Source: Sthenelais limicola
Taxonomy: Eukaryota > Annelida > Polychaeta > Phyllodocida > Sigalionidae
NCBI GenBank assembly: GCA_942159475.1
Contig: OW804096.1
Span: 130,066,941-130,130,940 of the forward strand
Direction: 5' to 3'
Length of the DNA stretch: 64,000 nt
The notes under the pieces were generated by a model. The model was not told where the DNA came from, did not search any database, and was given only the letters and a program-made list of their open reading frames with translations. Numbering within the stretch: position 1 is the stretch's first letter; each line of letters opens with the position of its first letter. Positions 1-49,941 of the stretch are shown here, in pieces. The translations under genes and the position numbers were made by a program.

Positions 1-3000
1 AACAATCATAGGGAAAAATACAAGCCGTATCCACGACAGTGCAAGTAGAAATCTACGATTGCAAAATACAAATGTATATCTACCCAGATGATAATCTTCC
101 TTGCTAGTGATGTTTTTTTACCCACCAAGATTAAGCTTTTATGTATATGATATAATATTCCAAAGGCGAGTATAATTATATATCTGTCCAACCACATGAT
201 GATAATCAACAACAAAAGCCGCAACGAAATCAACTCAATACAACCACATGTAATACCCTAATTTAGTTGACGATTTTCTTGCATTAATTTGGTTAATAAA
301 ACACATGCTCGCCATATAGTATATATACAGTTATTTGGACAGACACAAGTCCCGATTACTGTAAAAACAATAATGCCGACCCGTACTATAGGATATATAC
401 TGCGCCCATGGAGGCTTGTGTATTGATCTTTTCAGCTTGATGCTGGTCGCTGTTTGCTGCTGCGGGGCTCACAGATCTAGTTGATAGCCGATGGGATTCC
501 CCGGCTCGGGGGTACACAGAAACTGTAGTCTGCTCCCCCTGTCTGCTGGGGATTTCTCTATATCCGTCAGACATTGCACAGGTGGAACACAATACAGCTC
601 ATATGCGTGGTGCTTTAAAGAAGGAATGTGTAAATAAAGAGGGTATTGAGCTGTAGATAAATTTAGTGCACTTATTTGTACCGCTGCTGTACATGTACCG
701 TATGTAAAAGTGCTTACACTTGTTGTAACTACAAGGTGGTATTTTCTGATAGTGGACGAAAATTTTTACATATTTGGGGAAGATAACAGTTAACGCTGTC
801 TCAATTTGTAAAAAATGATGCATCTTTTCATATTTGGACATTGTTATAGCAAGCTCTACCTTTAAATAATCGGCGGTTATAAGTCGTACAAGTTTACTCT
901 GAGACTGGGAAGCACCACCGGTTAGCGAAGCCCAACTCTCCGTTGCTTTTAAGGATGTATATATTCTACATTCTTATTGGCTTCATTTCTCTTATCCCCT
1001 CTCCTTGCCTCTACCTATATTCTACATCTATTAGATCAAGTCGAATTCACAATCAATATAATGTGTATCGATCAACTCACTTAGGACCTCACCCCTCCAA
1101 ATGTCCCAGACGATCTACTTCGTTGATATTTAGTGCTTCCTTGATGAATGTAGACATCTCAATTGATGCACGGCCTACCTTAGTGCTGCAACGAACTGGC
1201 ATCGGACTGACATGCCCATTTTAGCCGTCATCCTTGGGCATACCTTCGGTCTATCATCAGCAAACTCCTACTTATCCACTAATAGAATCCTAAACAATTG
1301 GCTCGAAGTTTTACACTTGAACATTAATTCTTTCTGTTTAGCGTGGTAGTGTACTTGATACCTCTCTAACACGAAGGATACTCACTCACACTTACAAGGA
1401 TCTTGGAGTTGTGAAATTGAACAGGACGTTTCTCACGTATAATAGATACTTGTTAACAACTTCTGTCTGTCACCAAAGCTTTGCTATGCAACGCGGATGG
1501 CCGGCCAATGCCCTTTCCTAGAGCGATATCCTGATATCTTTCTATTCTTTCTAACGTGGCTCTTATTTTTGTACCTAGTTTATTATTTTATTTTTTGTTT
1601 AATCCTCTATCTTGTATCTGTTCTGAAACGTTATCGAAGCCAGCAAAAATCAGAATCGTCTACAGAACACACAGGTATATATACTACTCATAAATTATGT
1701 ACATCTACTCATAAATTATGTACATCTAAAAAAAACGTTATATATCTAATCTCAAGTCTTCAGTATTTATAATGAAATCGGTATTTTTGAAAACTTATAC
1801 AAATTGTCGAATTTTCCCCAAATTCCACCATTTTTAACCAAAAATCTTTAACAAATTTCGTCAAAACTTTCAAAGATTAAGATTATCAATTTTCAATTAC
1901 CCCTCCCGCCTTTTCCCCATGCCAGACATATTTCATTATTTTTGCCGCGTGCCCACTTCTATCCCCGAGCCTATACTATTGATTCCAAAGTTGTGCTTCT
2001 TGTATTAGGAGTTGGGAGACAGAAGAGTTATGAAATAACTTACCTTACATACAATGGAATTCCGGTTATATTTGAAGAGTTCAACCGTATTTCCGTTTGT
2101 GCCTAGCAAAACTCATCGTGATCGGTGTAATGCCTTCGATTCCCCTTCACTGTTTGATCGTATCTGTATCCCCTTATGCATTGTTGACAAGATCGCTCTC
2201 TCTAGGTATCCCTATGGACCTCTAAAGTGACCATGAGCTGGTCTCGGTCGGATGGTCGTAAGTTACTCTTTCCCTCTGCCAATCAACCCATCCCCGATTC
2301 CCTATTGGCTGTACTACTTAGTGCCTTTTCAAGTAAGCCGTTATCAAAAAGTGAGTAAGTGTCTCAGAGTTTGACCATCTGGTAGCTGTGTGTATTGTCT
2401 GAGGTGTGCCCCTTCTAACGAGGCCCTCCCCTGGAACCACTTGTTTAACATCAAATCCTGCTATAGAGGGGTGCGGGTCACCCTCTCCCCTGCCCAGGTT
2501 ATTGTCTACCTGACAGGCTGTAATTAATCATGGTAAACAGGGAGCCCTCTGAGTTCCCTTGGTCATCTTTGATGCTCAGATAATTATAAGCGATGGTCAG
2601 ACATGAGGCATGAACCCCTGTGGTCTCACTTCACCATCCAATTAAACGTTAGTGATGAGATCAACCGAACTGGCATAATAAAGGTCGTGTTAGATACCGA
2701 CAAATATATATGTGAACAATTTTAGAGGGTGAATAAATTGCTAATATTCTGATGCAGTTTTGACGACGGCTTATGAAGGCATATTGCAATTCAGAATTGC
2801 ATCCGGATATTGTTTTGATACGGTTACAACAAAGTAGAACAATTCTAAATACTAAGATGCTTAGCAGATGTTTGGATGGTTTTTGTTGTTAGCGTCAACG
2901 GATGACAGGAGAGCATGACCAGATAAAGCCAGGTCGGCAGTAGATGCCACTAGCCCATTATTCATCCTTATGGCTCCTCATTTTCTGATAGGACGTTTCT

Positions 3001-3193
3001 ATATGAACAAAATACAAGAACCTGTCCATACCTTGGTCACTTTTCTCTGAGATGTCTACAGAGATAGGTGTATCTCAAAGATACAATTTTTTGTCGAGGC
3101 TAAAGAAAGGAATATTGATACCTGTTGGAATAATCAATATCTAGGATTTAAAAGACTTGGCAGTCAAGGGTCTTGATAAATTAACTTGACGTG
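1..3193. other. 5' flanking DNA with no recognisable gene
   Basis: AT-rich DNA in which I recognise no gene. Short reading frames occur (for example 386-592 on the - strand and 943-1224 on the + strand) but I see no convincing splice sites or family motifs. The last few hundred bases should contain the 5' UTR, and perhaps the promoter, of the alpha-spectrin transcript that starts translation at 3194; no clear TATA box or 5' UTR exon could be fixed by eye. Confidence 0.5.
1684..1725. repeat. 21-bp tandem duplication
   Basis: Two adjacent identical 21-bp units beginning ctactcataaattatg. A local tandem duplication with no evident function. Confidence 0.85.
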
Positions 3194-42771
<39,578 letters not shown>

Positions 42772-42909
42772 TAACCTATTCTTCGCCTTCTGCTGGATGG
42801 CTCTCTCTTAAGAGTCCCTTTCTTTGATTTCTTTGGTCATTATCTTATTACCATCAATCGACATGTATTTCACATAACTTGATTGTGATGGTCGAGACCT
42901 CTCTCTTCC

Positions 42910-42915
42910 AATAAA
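42910..42915 (+). terminator. alpha-spectrin poly(A) signal AATAAA
   Basis: AATAAA 139 bases after the stop codon, the first one downstream, implying a short 3' UTR ending near 42930-42940. Confidence 0.7.
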
Positions 42916-43833
42916 CATTTTATCTCGTGGTTTTACTTAAAAAGTACCACCTCTGATGTGGTAAAAAAAAATGATATGATAGAATGATACCATCATTCGA
43001 CTATTATAGATTGTAATAGATGACAAATTTCGTGTACTAGGCTGATAGCGTAGTATCCTGCATCGTGTCTTATTACCAATAACACAGGAATTGATTCTGG
43101 CCCATTGTAGTACCAAGCTTGAGTGGCATTTATTTGTGTGCGGCCTGAAGTAAGCCCATTATTAGTGTACGCCACATCTCCATCTAAGCTATTACGGATT
43201 GGTATCATGTAACTATATGCTTATGCAAGATCAAATCGAAGTAATGGAAAACTTATGTGAAGAACTTTGGACGTGTTTTTCTTAACGCTTCATGTGACTT
43301 TTAGAAAACCTATCTTACCCCGCCTACTATGTTCTTAGCCATCTACAAATGGACCCATGCGTTAGCCACGTATGTAGTAGAGCCCAGTGGTGGGACGCTT
43401 CTATTTCACCGTCTGTTACTGATACCCCGTACACGCACCGGGCCTCTGGTTGCAGAGAGATGCAGGCTTCAATCTAAGAAGGAATCGTAAATCTTTTTTT
43501 AAAAAAATTAAGTTTTGGTTTGGTGCTCATCTGAAGTTTGATTCGGTCTGAGAGAAATTTACTCATTTGGTGATGTTTGAGATGAAGCAACTCTGATTGG
43601 CAGAAACCCGCCTCACTCTGTAATAAAGTGGCTACACTCTTTCTACCGTCCGTCATTAGATGGAGCTAGAAGGGCAACACCTAATTATGTCACATACCTT
43701 CTTAAAAAAAATAGATATAAATCTCACAATGATTAGCTCCTGAACATTGCTATGGTAACAGCTGTGGCGATAGTCATTTTCTTTTCGGTCAGCCAGACAA
43801 TGCCGGAAGTTTTTAAAAAAATATCCAACAGCC

Positions 43834-43847
43834 GTTACCATGGCAAC
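43834..43847. promoter_or_regulatory. X-box-like palindrome GTTACCATGGCAAC
   Basis: Matches the RFX-factor X-box pattern (GTNRCC, spacer, RGYAAC) and is nearly palindromic. A partial copy (gctatggtaacagc) lies at about 43749. Function not shown. Confidence 0.4.
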
Positions 43848-44693
43848 CTACTCTCATCGCCCCCTGGCGGACGTACGGGCTACCAGGTGGCAAAATGTAT
43901 CTCTCTGACATTCCCTCATCTTACAAAATTTATGATATATCCAAATTTATCTACATAATCGATGTGTAGGGTTATTGATTTAATATCCAAAATTACTTGT
44001 TCTTCCTTCAAAGTTCGGAAATTCGGTGTCGATGTTCAATGTTCTGGTGATGATATTATGCGAAGAAAAAAATACAATGCATGCTAGTTTGGATTGAGAT
44101 GAATATTATACTTGCATACTTTTTGTGTCCACTTGGATTGTAAAGAACGAGGGTCGAGTCCACTCGCCCTTATGTAAATGGGTTGGCATACAATCAGCGG
44201 AAAGTTTACTGAGATGGAAAAGGCGCTAACTTGTGCTGTGCAGAATGATAACTTGTGTCATCTGAGTATCTCTGGATATAGGTTAACTATATTAAGGTAA
44301 AAGAAAGTCCCCTGCGTATCACTGGCTTCTAGCTAACCACGAATTAGAGTTGTCTTTGTAACTGAAGGGCGGCGATATCATGTTCCTGTACTGAGTTATG
44401 GTTAGTTCATTTACCAAGGTGATGAATAATCAATGTGACGCGGTTGTGTCAACGGAACCCCCAGTTTCATCAAATTGGAGGCGGCAACCCCAAGATGAAT
44501 GAAAAGCAAGGAATGGATTAATGATACCACGGACTGGGTGATTTCTTGAGACGCAGCTTGCTATGAGTTGATATTAAGAAGAAAAATAATAGCCAAGCAC
44601 TTCGAGCCTGCTTGTTGTGAACTATAGTGATCGCTATGTAATATCTATACAGGTGGATTGTGGAGGTGTTACCATGGTGCCCTCCCGGTGACG

Positions 44694-44707
44694 GTTTCCA
44701 TGGGAAC
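44694..44707. promoter_or_regulatory. X-box-like palindrome GTTTCCATGGGAAC
   Basis: Perfect 14-bp palindrome of the same type, 13 bases after a related half-site gttaccatgg (44668-44677). Confidence 0.3.
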
Positions 44708-45447
44708 ATCTCTAATGTATGGCTATGGTAAGACGCCTTTTCGGAGTACGTCTGTCGGCGAGCGATGAACAATAAAATTGCTTACAATAATAACCAACAT
44801 TCTTGTCATTGTTTCATTTCTTTTTTTTTTTTATTTCATCTAAAATATTAAATAGTGATGTCAAAGGCACGTGGGGGTCTAAAATGTATGCGTAATATCG
44901 CGTATGAATGAAATCACGTTCGTTCCTAAGATGGCTAGATAAATTCTTCGCAATGCTAATGAATATGTAGGCAGGCATGATTAGACATTATGAACACGTG
45001 AATGGGTTCTGCAATATTTAAAATGATGCATTCTTAGCTAACATCGGTAAGACATTTAAGATCCTTTCCCACCTATCGTTCATCGGCGGCCGTTTTCTCT
45101 TTTTGTCTATTCGACTTCAAAGTTTTGTATAAAAATATATCAGCAGCAGAATATTGATAACTTCAGACCTGTGAATATTCCAATGATATGCGAGTACGGA
45201 ACGTCAGATATAGTATTATAAGAAATGATGAGCTACATGACATAGGAAAATATTCTCAAGATACACTGGCCATCATGTAATTTATCAATTTCATTTTTAC
45301 ACAAATATTGATAAGACCAGTTGAAACTAAAACACCCCCGTCTTTAAAACAGCCTTAAAATGAGAATAAATCCGAAGGAACATTGTCAAACCCAATCAAT
45401 GATAACGTAATGCGATAACTATTTTCATAAACTGCTCATAAAAATGA

Positions 45448-45677
45448 TCAATCCCTTGTCTCTGTGCTAAGAGCTATATCAACGTCCGTTCTCAAACTAG
45501 AAGTCGCATGAATAGATGACATCGATGAACACCCTGACGTCAGACAATTGCTACCGTCACCCTTGAGGTGACTTAACTGTAACGAGTCTGTATTGAAAAA
45601 CATGTCATCATCACAATAGCCTACGTCACTCTCGGACGATTCTAAACACTCTTGATCCGTGTCGCTCATTCTCAATG
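45448..45677 (-). CDS. coiled-coil gene exon 7 (C-terminus)
   Basis: LRMSDTDQECLESSESDVGY to ALSTETRD, TGA at 45450-45448; acidic, Ser-rich tail. Confidence 0.75.
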
Positions 45678-48600
45678 CTGCAATAAAAACCATGTATGTT
45701 ATAGATACATTTATCTATTTGCAGGTATAACAAATTTAGGCATATGTAATTTGCATATTTAAATATGTACTAATAAGCTCTACCAATTTCTAAGAGTATA
45801 TACATATTGGATAGATATACATGAATCGTGATAAACAACAAAATCTTCTAGACCTTAATAGAAATATAATTTACATACCATCGTAGCTAAGGTCAAAACC
45901 CAAAGTTAATGATAAAGGGTCATCCGTAGGTGTTGAGTTGAGTTCCTGCAAATAAAACTAAGGGATTTCACTAACTGCGGGTACGTTAACTAACTCTACT
46001 TATAACTAGTGCTATAATTAACGTAGGTTAAACATAATGTTCAAAGGTCAGGTCATTTAGTTTGTGTGGAAATATTCATTGTTTTTGAGACAGGCTTGGG
46101 CTAACCAGTATAAGTTACTATATTATTCGAATATAATAATATAATAGTCATGAGACATACTCCAAGATCCTGCATCAAATGCTCAACATCCACATGACAA
46201 TCCGTTGCCAGTTTCTGAGCGCTGTCAATAAATTCAAGAAAATTCTGGCGGCCGCGCTCCACTGTGTCTCTCTCGTGTTCCAGGTCTGCCAGCTTCTCAC
46301 TGAAATGGTGATTATTTTACTGCCAAATTGCATTTTTAAATCCTATATTAACCAATTTTGATCAGATAGGCCTAATTTGATATTTGCAATTATACAATGT
46401 TGAGTTGTATCTGCAAATGGTACAGAAATAATAGAATTAGTGTAAATTGTGTCAGCACATAAAATCTACATTGTCCATGGGAGTAGGGTGATAGGTCAAA
46501 AGCCGCCCCACCGGGTCGTAAGCCCCCTCTGTCGGACAAATACCACTGCCCCCCCCCCCCCCCCGCGCCCCCCCCTCCCCCCCCCCCCCACACACACACA
46601 GTGAGTCAGAGTCATGTACCGTATAGTAAATGATTATTGACAACAAATATATGGTTCCCATTTGCATTATACAACATAATACACAGATACATGTGCATGT
46701 AGTTTTGAACACTGATCAGAAGAAGAATCATCTATTTCCAAGAGTATGCATGCTGAGCTCCGCCGGGGCAATAAGTGAGGCCGCCCCAAAGACCTTGTCA
46801 TGTAATACCTGTGGCCTCATAGCCACAGGGATTAATATAATCTACTCTACACAAGATATAGGCGCATCCCCAAATGTTTTTATATCTCATAGGCTTTATA
46901 TATATACTATGTGTAACCCTATTGTAGGGCGGCCCAATGTGAGCGCTACATATGGGCCCGTGACCTGCCGGTAGCGAATGTAGGTCAATAAAGTATGATG
47001 TCCGCCGTGGTGCGTGCACGCTAACCCTGTTTTACCGAGTAATGCACTTTGCATTAGAATATTAGAGTATGATAACTTAGTGTAATGTAATATGAGTGAG
47101 AAAATATCTGAGGAGAGAGAGTCACTTCAATGTCCTCCCTTGCAAAATTTAATTGAACAATATTATCTCGTAGCCTGTCGAACTACAATATTTTACTTGC
47201 AATGATTGAAAACAACCTTAAAATAATTAGCTGTATAGTGATTAAATTTGTAAAAGATATGTTCGGCTATTTAATGCAATTTGATTTTGAAAAAAAATCT
47301 CTAACCATTTCCCAGAGATTAACAGAAATATTTAGGCAATTTTTTTCCCCACGCGATGTTTAGGGGAGGGGAAGAGAGAGAGAGAGCAGGTGAGGAGAAA
47401 TGGGAGAGAGCAGGGAGGAGAGAGACATAAATAACTTATTATAAGCATAACTTGGGTAAAGAATTCAGTTAAAAAATGAAATAATGAGAAAGATATACGC
47501 AAATATTTCATTGGGGTGGCTAGGGGGCTTTTGTCCAGGGGCTTACGGTCAGGCGGCTTTTATCCGAAGGCATTTGACCTGGAAGCAATTCTGATAATAG
47601 GAAATAATGAAATAGTAATTGTGGTAGTATTGTTTGTGGAAACACCAATTCTGTCTCACCAGTATACTTCCCTCAGGGCTGCAATTTCGGTTCTGAGAGT
47701 TTCGTACTTGAAATCATTACACCTCGCTCTTCTCCTGAGACACTTATTTGTCTCTTTTAGTTTCCGACATTGTGCACGAGTATGTTTGGTCATTGCAGCT
47801 GCAGTATTTCTTGTAGTTTCTATTTGTGTTTTCATCTTCTCGCAATGTTCACATAGGTCTCCCACCTGCTCCTTCAGTTCGAACAAAAATTAAGTAGACA
47901 TACATATTTTTGTCGGGTGTTAACTAAAATGAATAGGGTAAATTATGATAAAATAAAAAATTGAAATTAAAATAAATGTATAAACTAAACCACACAACAA
48001 CTATAATTAAGGTTCCAATAATTAAGAAGATACTGTGTATGATGTATTTAATACGTACATCAGGTACCTCAAGTGCAATCGTCGCTTCCGGCTCATGGAT
48101 TGGCCCTCTTGTTTGACGCCCTTTCCGCCGGGAAAGGTAAATCTCAAGGGCTACTATCTGCGCATCCAGGACTTCTAGGATTTCACGGACGGAGTACAGG
48201 ATCTGTGAAATATAAATTCACTTTAACATGAATTATTTATACGGCGAATGACAGTCTACTGATGACTCCTATTGTACTCCGAACTTGGGTACAAATCCAT
48301 ATTATCTTGAATTGAATTGAAGCCCATTGACTTTTAATGTGTGGATTTATTTGATTAAATATATTCGATTTAACAGATCAGATCTCAAAGTTGACAAAAA
48401 CGTGTTGCATGGGCCTACAACAGAATGCATCTCATTGCACCTATGAGGACTACGAAATATGTTATAAGTTATATATAAGCAAGTAAATGCTGATAGGGTC
48501 TATATCCTTATGCACGGGGATGACTGTAAGATATGGGTAATAACATATCTCGGTTAATAGGGTTGAATAATAAGGGTATCCCCGAGTAGGTGAGCACTCA

Positions 48601-49941
48601 ACGACAAAGGTCCAGTCGATTTGCTAATGTTACTAAAAGTGCATGTAGTTTATTCTGAAGGTAGGTTGGCGAGGTGCTCCTTGGTGGCTGCCTGGGGAGA
48701 CCGGTGGCTCCACCTACACCACTCACTCGGTAGTTTATATACAATTAACTCGTGAATGAAGCATTACACCCATGCAGTATGTCGTAGCATATACAAATGA
48801 TACACCAAAATAATAAGTTTTGAGACCTGTATGGTAATACGGCGAGTGAGATCCAGCGACAGCTCAAGTGGCCACACAAATGGTCGTGTGGCTATCCGAA
48901 AAGTGGAACGAGCGGCTGCATTGGTAGTTTCCACAGATCTGGAGACAACGGCCTATAAATAGAGATCATTATAAAGCGAAAAGATCACAAGTGAGGTTTC
49001 TCCATTGATAAGATCTTAGTGATGTGGCTGGTACATTTAATTTCAAATCAAAACTAATAACCAGAGGTACTTAATTAACTATTTGTTTAGAACCACAAAG
49101 GGCGTTAGTTGATTACAGACAGTTAGATGTAGGCCTACGTGGTGTTTGTTACAGCTAGACAGTAATAAAGTAGTGTCTTTTTGGTCCCCTGAGTGACACC
49201 AGATGTTACACAATAATTCCAATTAGATAGTAAATATACATGTTCATATTACCACCACCTGGGGAGAATATGTTTACAATATTTACCAAATTCAACCATG
49301 ACAAGATTAATATCCTCTCAATGTTGATCCATGTTTTAGATTGGAGGAATTAAGTTCTGAATTAAAGGCCTGAAACTTTTATTTCTCATTGATGAGAATT
49401 TATGGTATAAAAGAACTGTTTTACAATCACCACCACTGACTAAACCGCAAAATTAAGTATTTATTTAAAATGTATAAGCATTATATAGATAAAAAAATAT
49501 GCTTCAGAACCTCAAAATCAAGGCTATCTGGGGGTAATATGGGCAGGTGCCCATATTACCTACACCTTCCCATATTACCCACACATGTCTTTATTTTGTT
49601 ACTTTCAGCCTAGTAAAAATATTATCAAAATAGATATGAAAAAAAGCTCAGATTCTCTTAAGAGGAGTGCATAGAAAGTGTGAAAACTGAAAAAATTATA
49701 ATATTTAAAGACTAGCTCACATCTGAAAAAAAGGATCCAATACTATGCCCATATTACCCCGCTTTACCTTAATTATATCAAGCTATCGTGTCACGAGATT
49801 TACCTTGGTTTTGTCAACAGTTGAATTGACAGATCTCCGCACATAACGATGGGTGTCCGTGATCGATGTGGACACTGTAGCACAAACAGCCACTGGGGTG
49901 TTTAACACGGTCCGGGCGATCGAAATAACGAGTGTAGCCAT
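45448..49941 (-). CDS. unrecognised helical/coiled-coil protein, seven exons
   Basis: Exons in order: 49941-49804 (starts ATG), 48952-48827, 48202-48059, 47871-47660, 46297-46161, 45945-45879, 45677-45448 (TGA). All have GT-AG borders. Phases agree except between exons 4 and 5. Product about 310 residues: an N-terminal amphipathic region with an 11-residue rhythm (segments such as NSTVDKTKAVVSRSVETTN, reminiscent of perilipin-type lipid-binding repeats), a basic middle (YLSRRKGRQTRG), a coiled coil (KMKTQIETTRNTAAAMTKH to TLRTEIAALREVY, then EKLADLEHER and DTVERGRQNFLEFIDSAQKL), and an acidic Ser-rich C-terminus. With the strongest splice sites the frame breaks inside exon 5; see that entry. 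I do not recognise the family. An acceptor-like atatttcag just before the ATG suggests a further 5' UTR exon. Confidence 0.7.
45879..45945 (-). CDS. coiled-coil gene exon 6
   Basis: ELNSTPTDDPLSLTLGFDLS YD; acceptor tttatttgcag, donor G|GTATGT, ends phase 1. Confidence 0.75.
46161..46297 (-). CDS. coiled-coil gene exon 5, with apparent frame break
   Basis: Acceptor caccatttcag gives EKLADLEHER, which continues the heptads of exon 4 but hits a stop 11 codons later. Two bases out of register the same exon reads DTVERGRQNFLEFIDSAQKL to HLMQDLG and joins exon 6 in phase. The switch falls in a short GAGAGA run on the - strand, as if one GA were missing. Alternative: weaker sites (donor GAA|GTATAC in exon 4, acceptor ctggcag at 46284) keep one frame but lose the heptad continuity. 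Confidence 0.6.
46543..46600. repeat. poly-C tract followed by (CA)n
   Basis: Nearly uninterrupted C run ending cacacacacaca, inside an intron of the coiled-coil gene. Length likely unreliable in assembly. Confidence 0.9.
47360..47430. repeat. GA-rich low-complexity tract
   Basis: gagagagagag interspersed with gggag units, intronic. Confidence 0.85.
47660..47871 (-). CDS. coiled-coil gene exon 4
   Basis: EQVGDLCEHCEKMKTQIETT to ALREVY; clear coiled-coil heptads. Strong donor TACTG|GTGAGA leaves two bases. The acceptor is weak; the start could also be six bases later. Confidence 0.7.
48059..48202 (-). CDS. coiled-coil gene exon 3 (48 codons)
   Basis: ILYSVREILEVLDAQIVALE to ALEVPD; donor GAT|GTACGT; phase 0 to 0. 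Confidence 0.75.
48827..48952 (-). CDS. coiled-coil gene exon 2 (42 codons)
   Basis: AVVSRSVETTNAAARSTFRI to LTRRITIQ; acceptor ctctatttatag; phase 0 to 0. Confidence 0.75.
49532..49761. mobile_element. candidate 230-bp inverted-repeat element
   Basis: Ends carry inverted copies of ggggtaatatgggca (left 49532-49545, right complement near 49746-49760). The left end itself is a 13-bp palindrome with a 2-base centre (49533-49560), and another cccatattaccc lies at 49569. Non-coding, in an intron of the coiled-coil gene. Confidence 0.45.
49804..49941 (-). CDS. coiled-coil gene exon 1 (46 codons)
   Basis: ATG at 49941-49939; MATLVISIARTVLNTPVAV to TVDKTK; donor AAG|GTAAAT. Amphipathic 11-mer-like periodicity. 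Confidence 0.7.

Larger units (their letters stand above)
42916..45447. other. intergenic spacer between convergent genes
   Basis: Separates alpha-spectrin (+) from the coiled-coil gene (-), whose 3' UTR must occupy the right side. Contains palindromic X-box-like sites and poly-T runs (44819-44832). No gene seen. Confidence 0.6.

Noticed and set aside
386..592. 68-codon - strand ORF in a GC-rich patch (SDGYREIPSRQGEQ...)
   Set aside because: Composition is protein-like and a GTATAT donor is possible, but there is no acceptor, no family match and no neighbouring exon.
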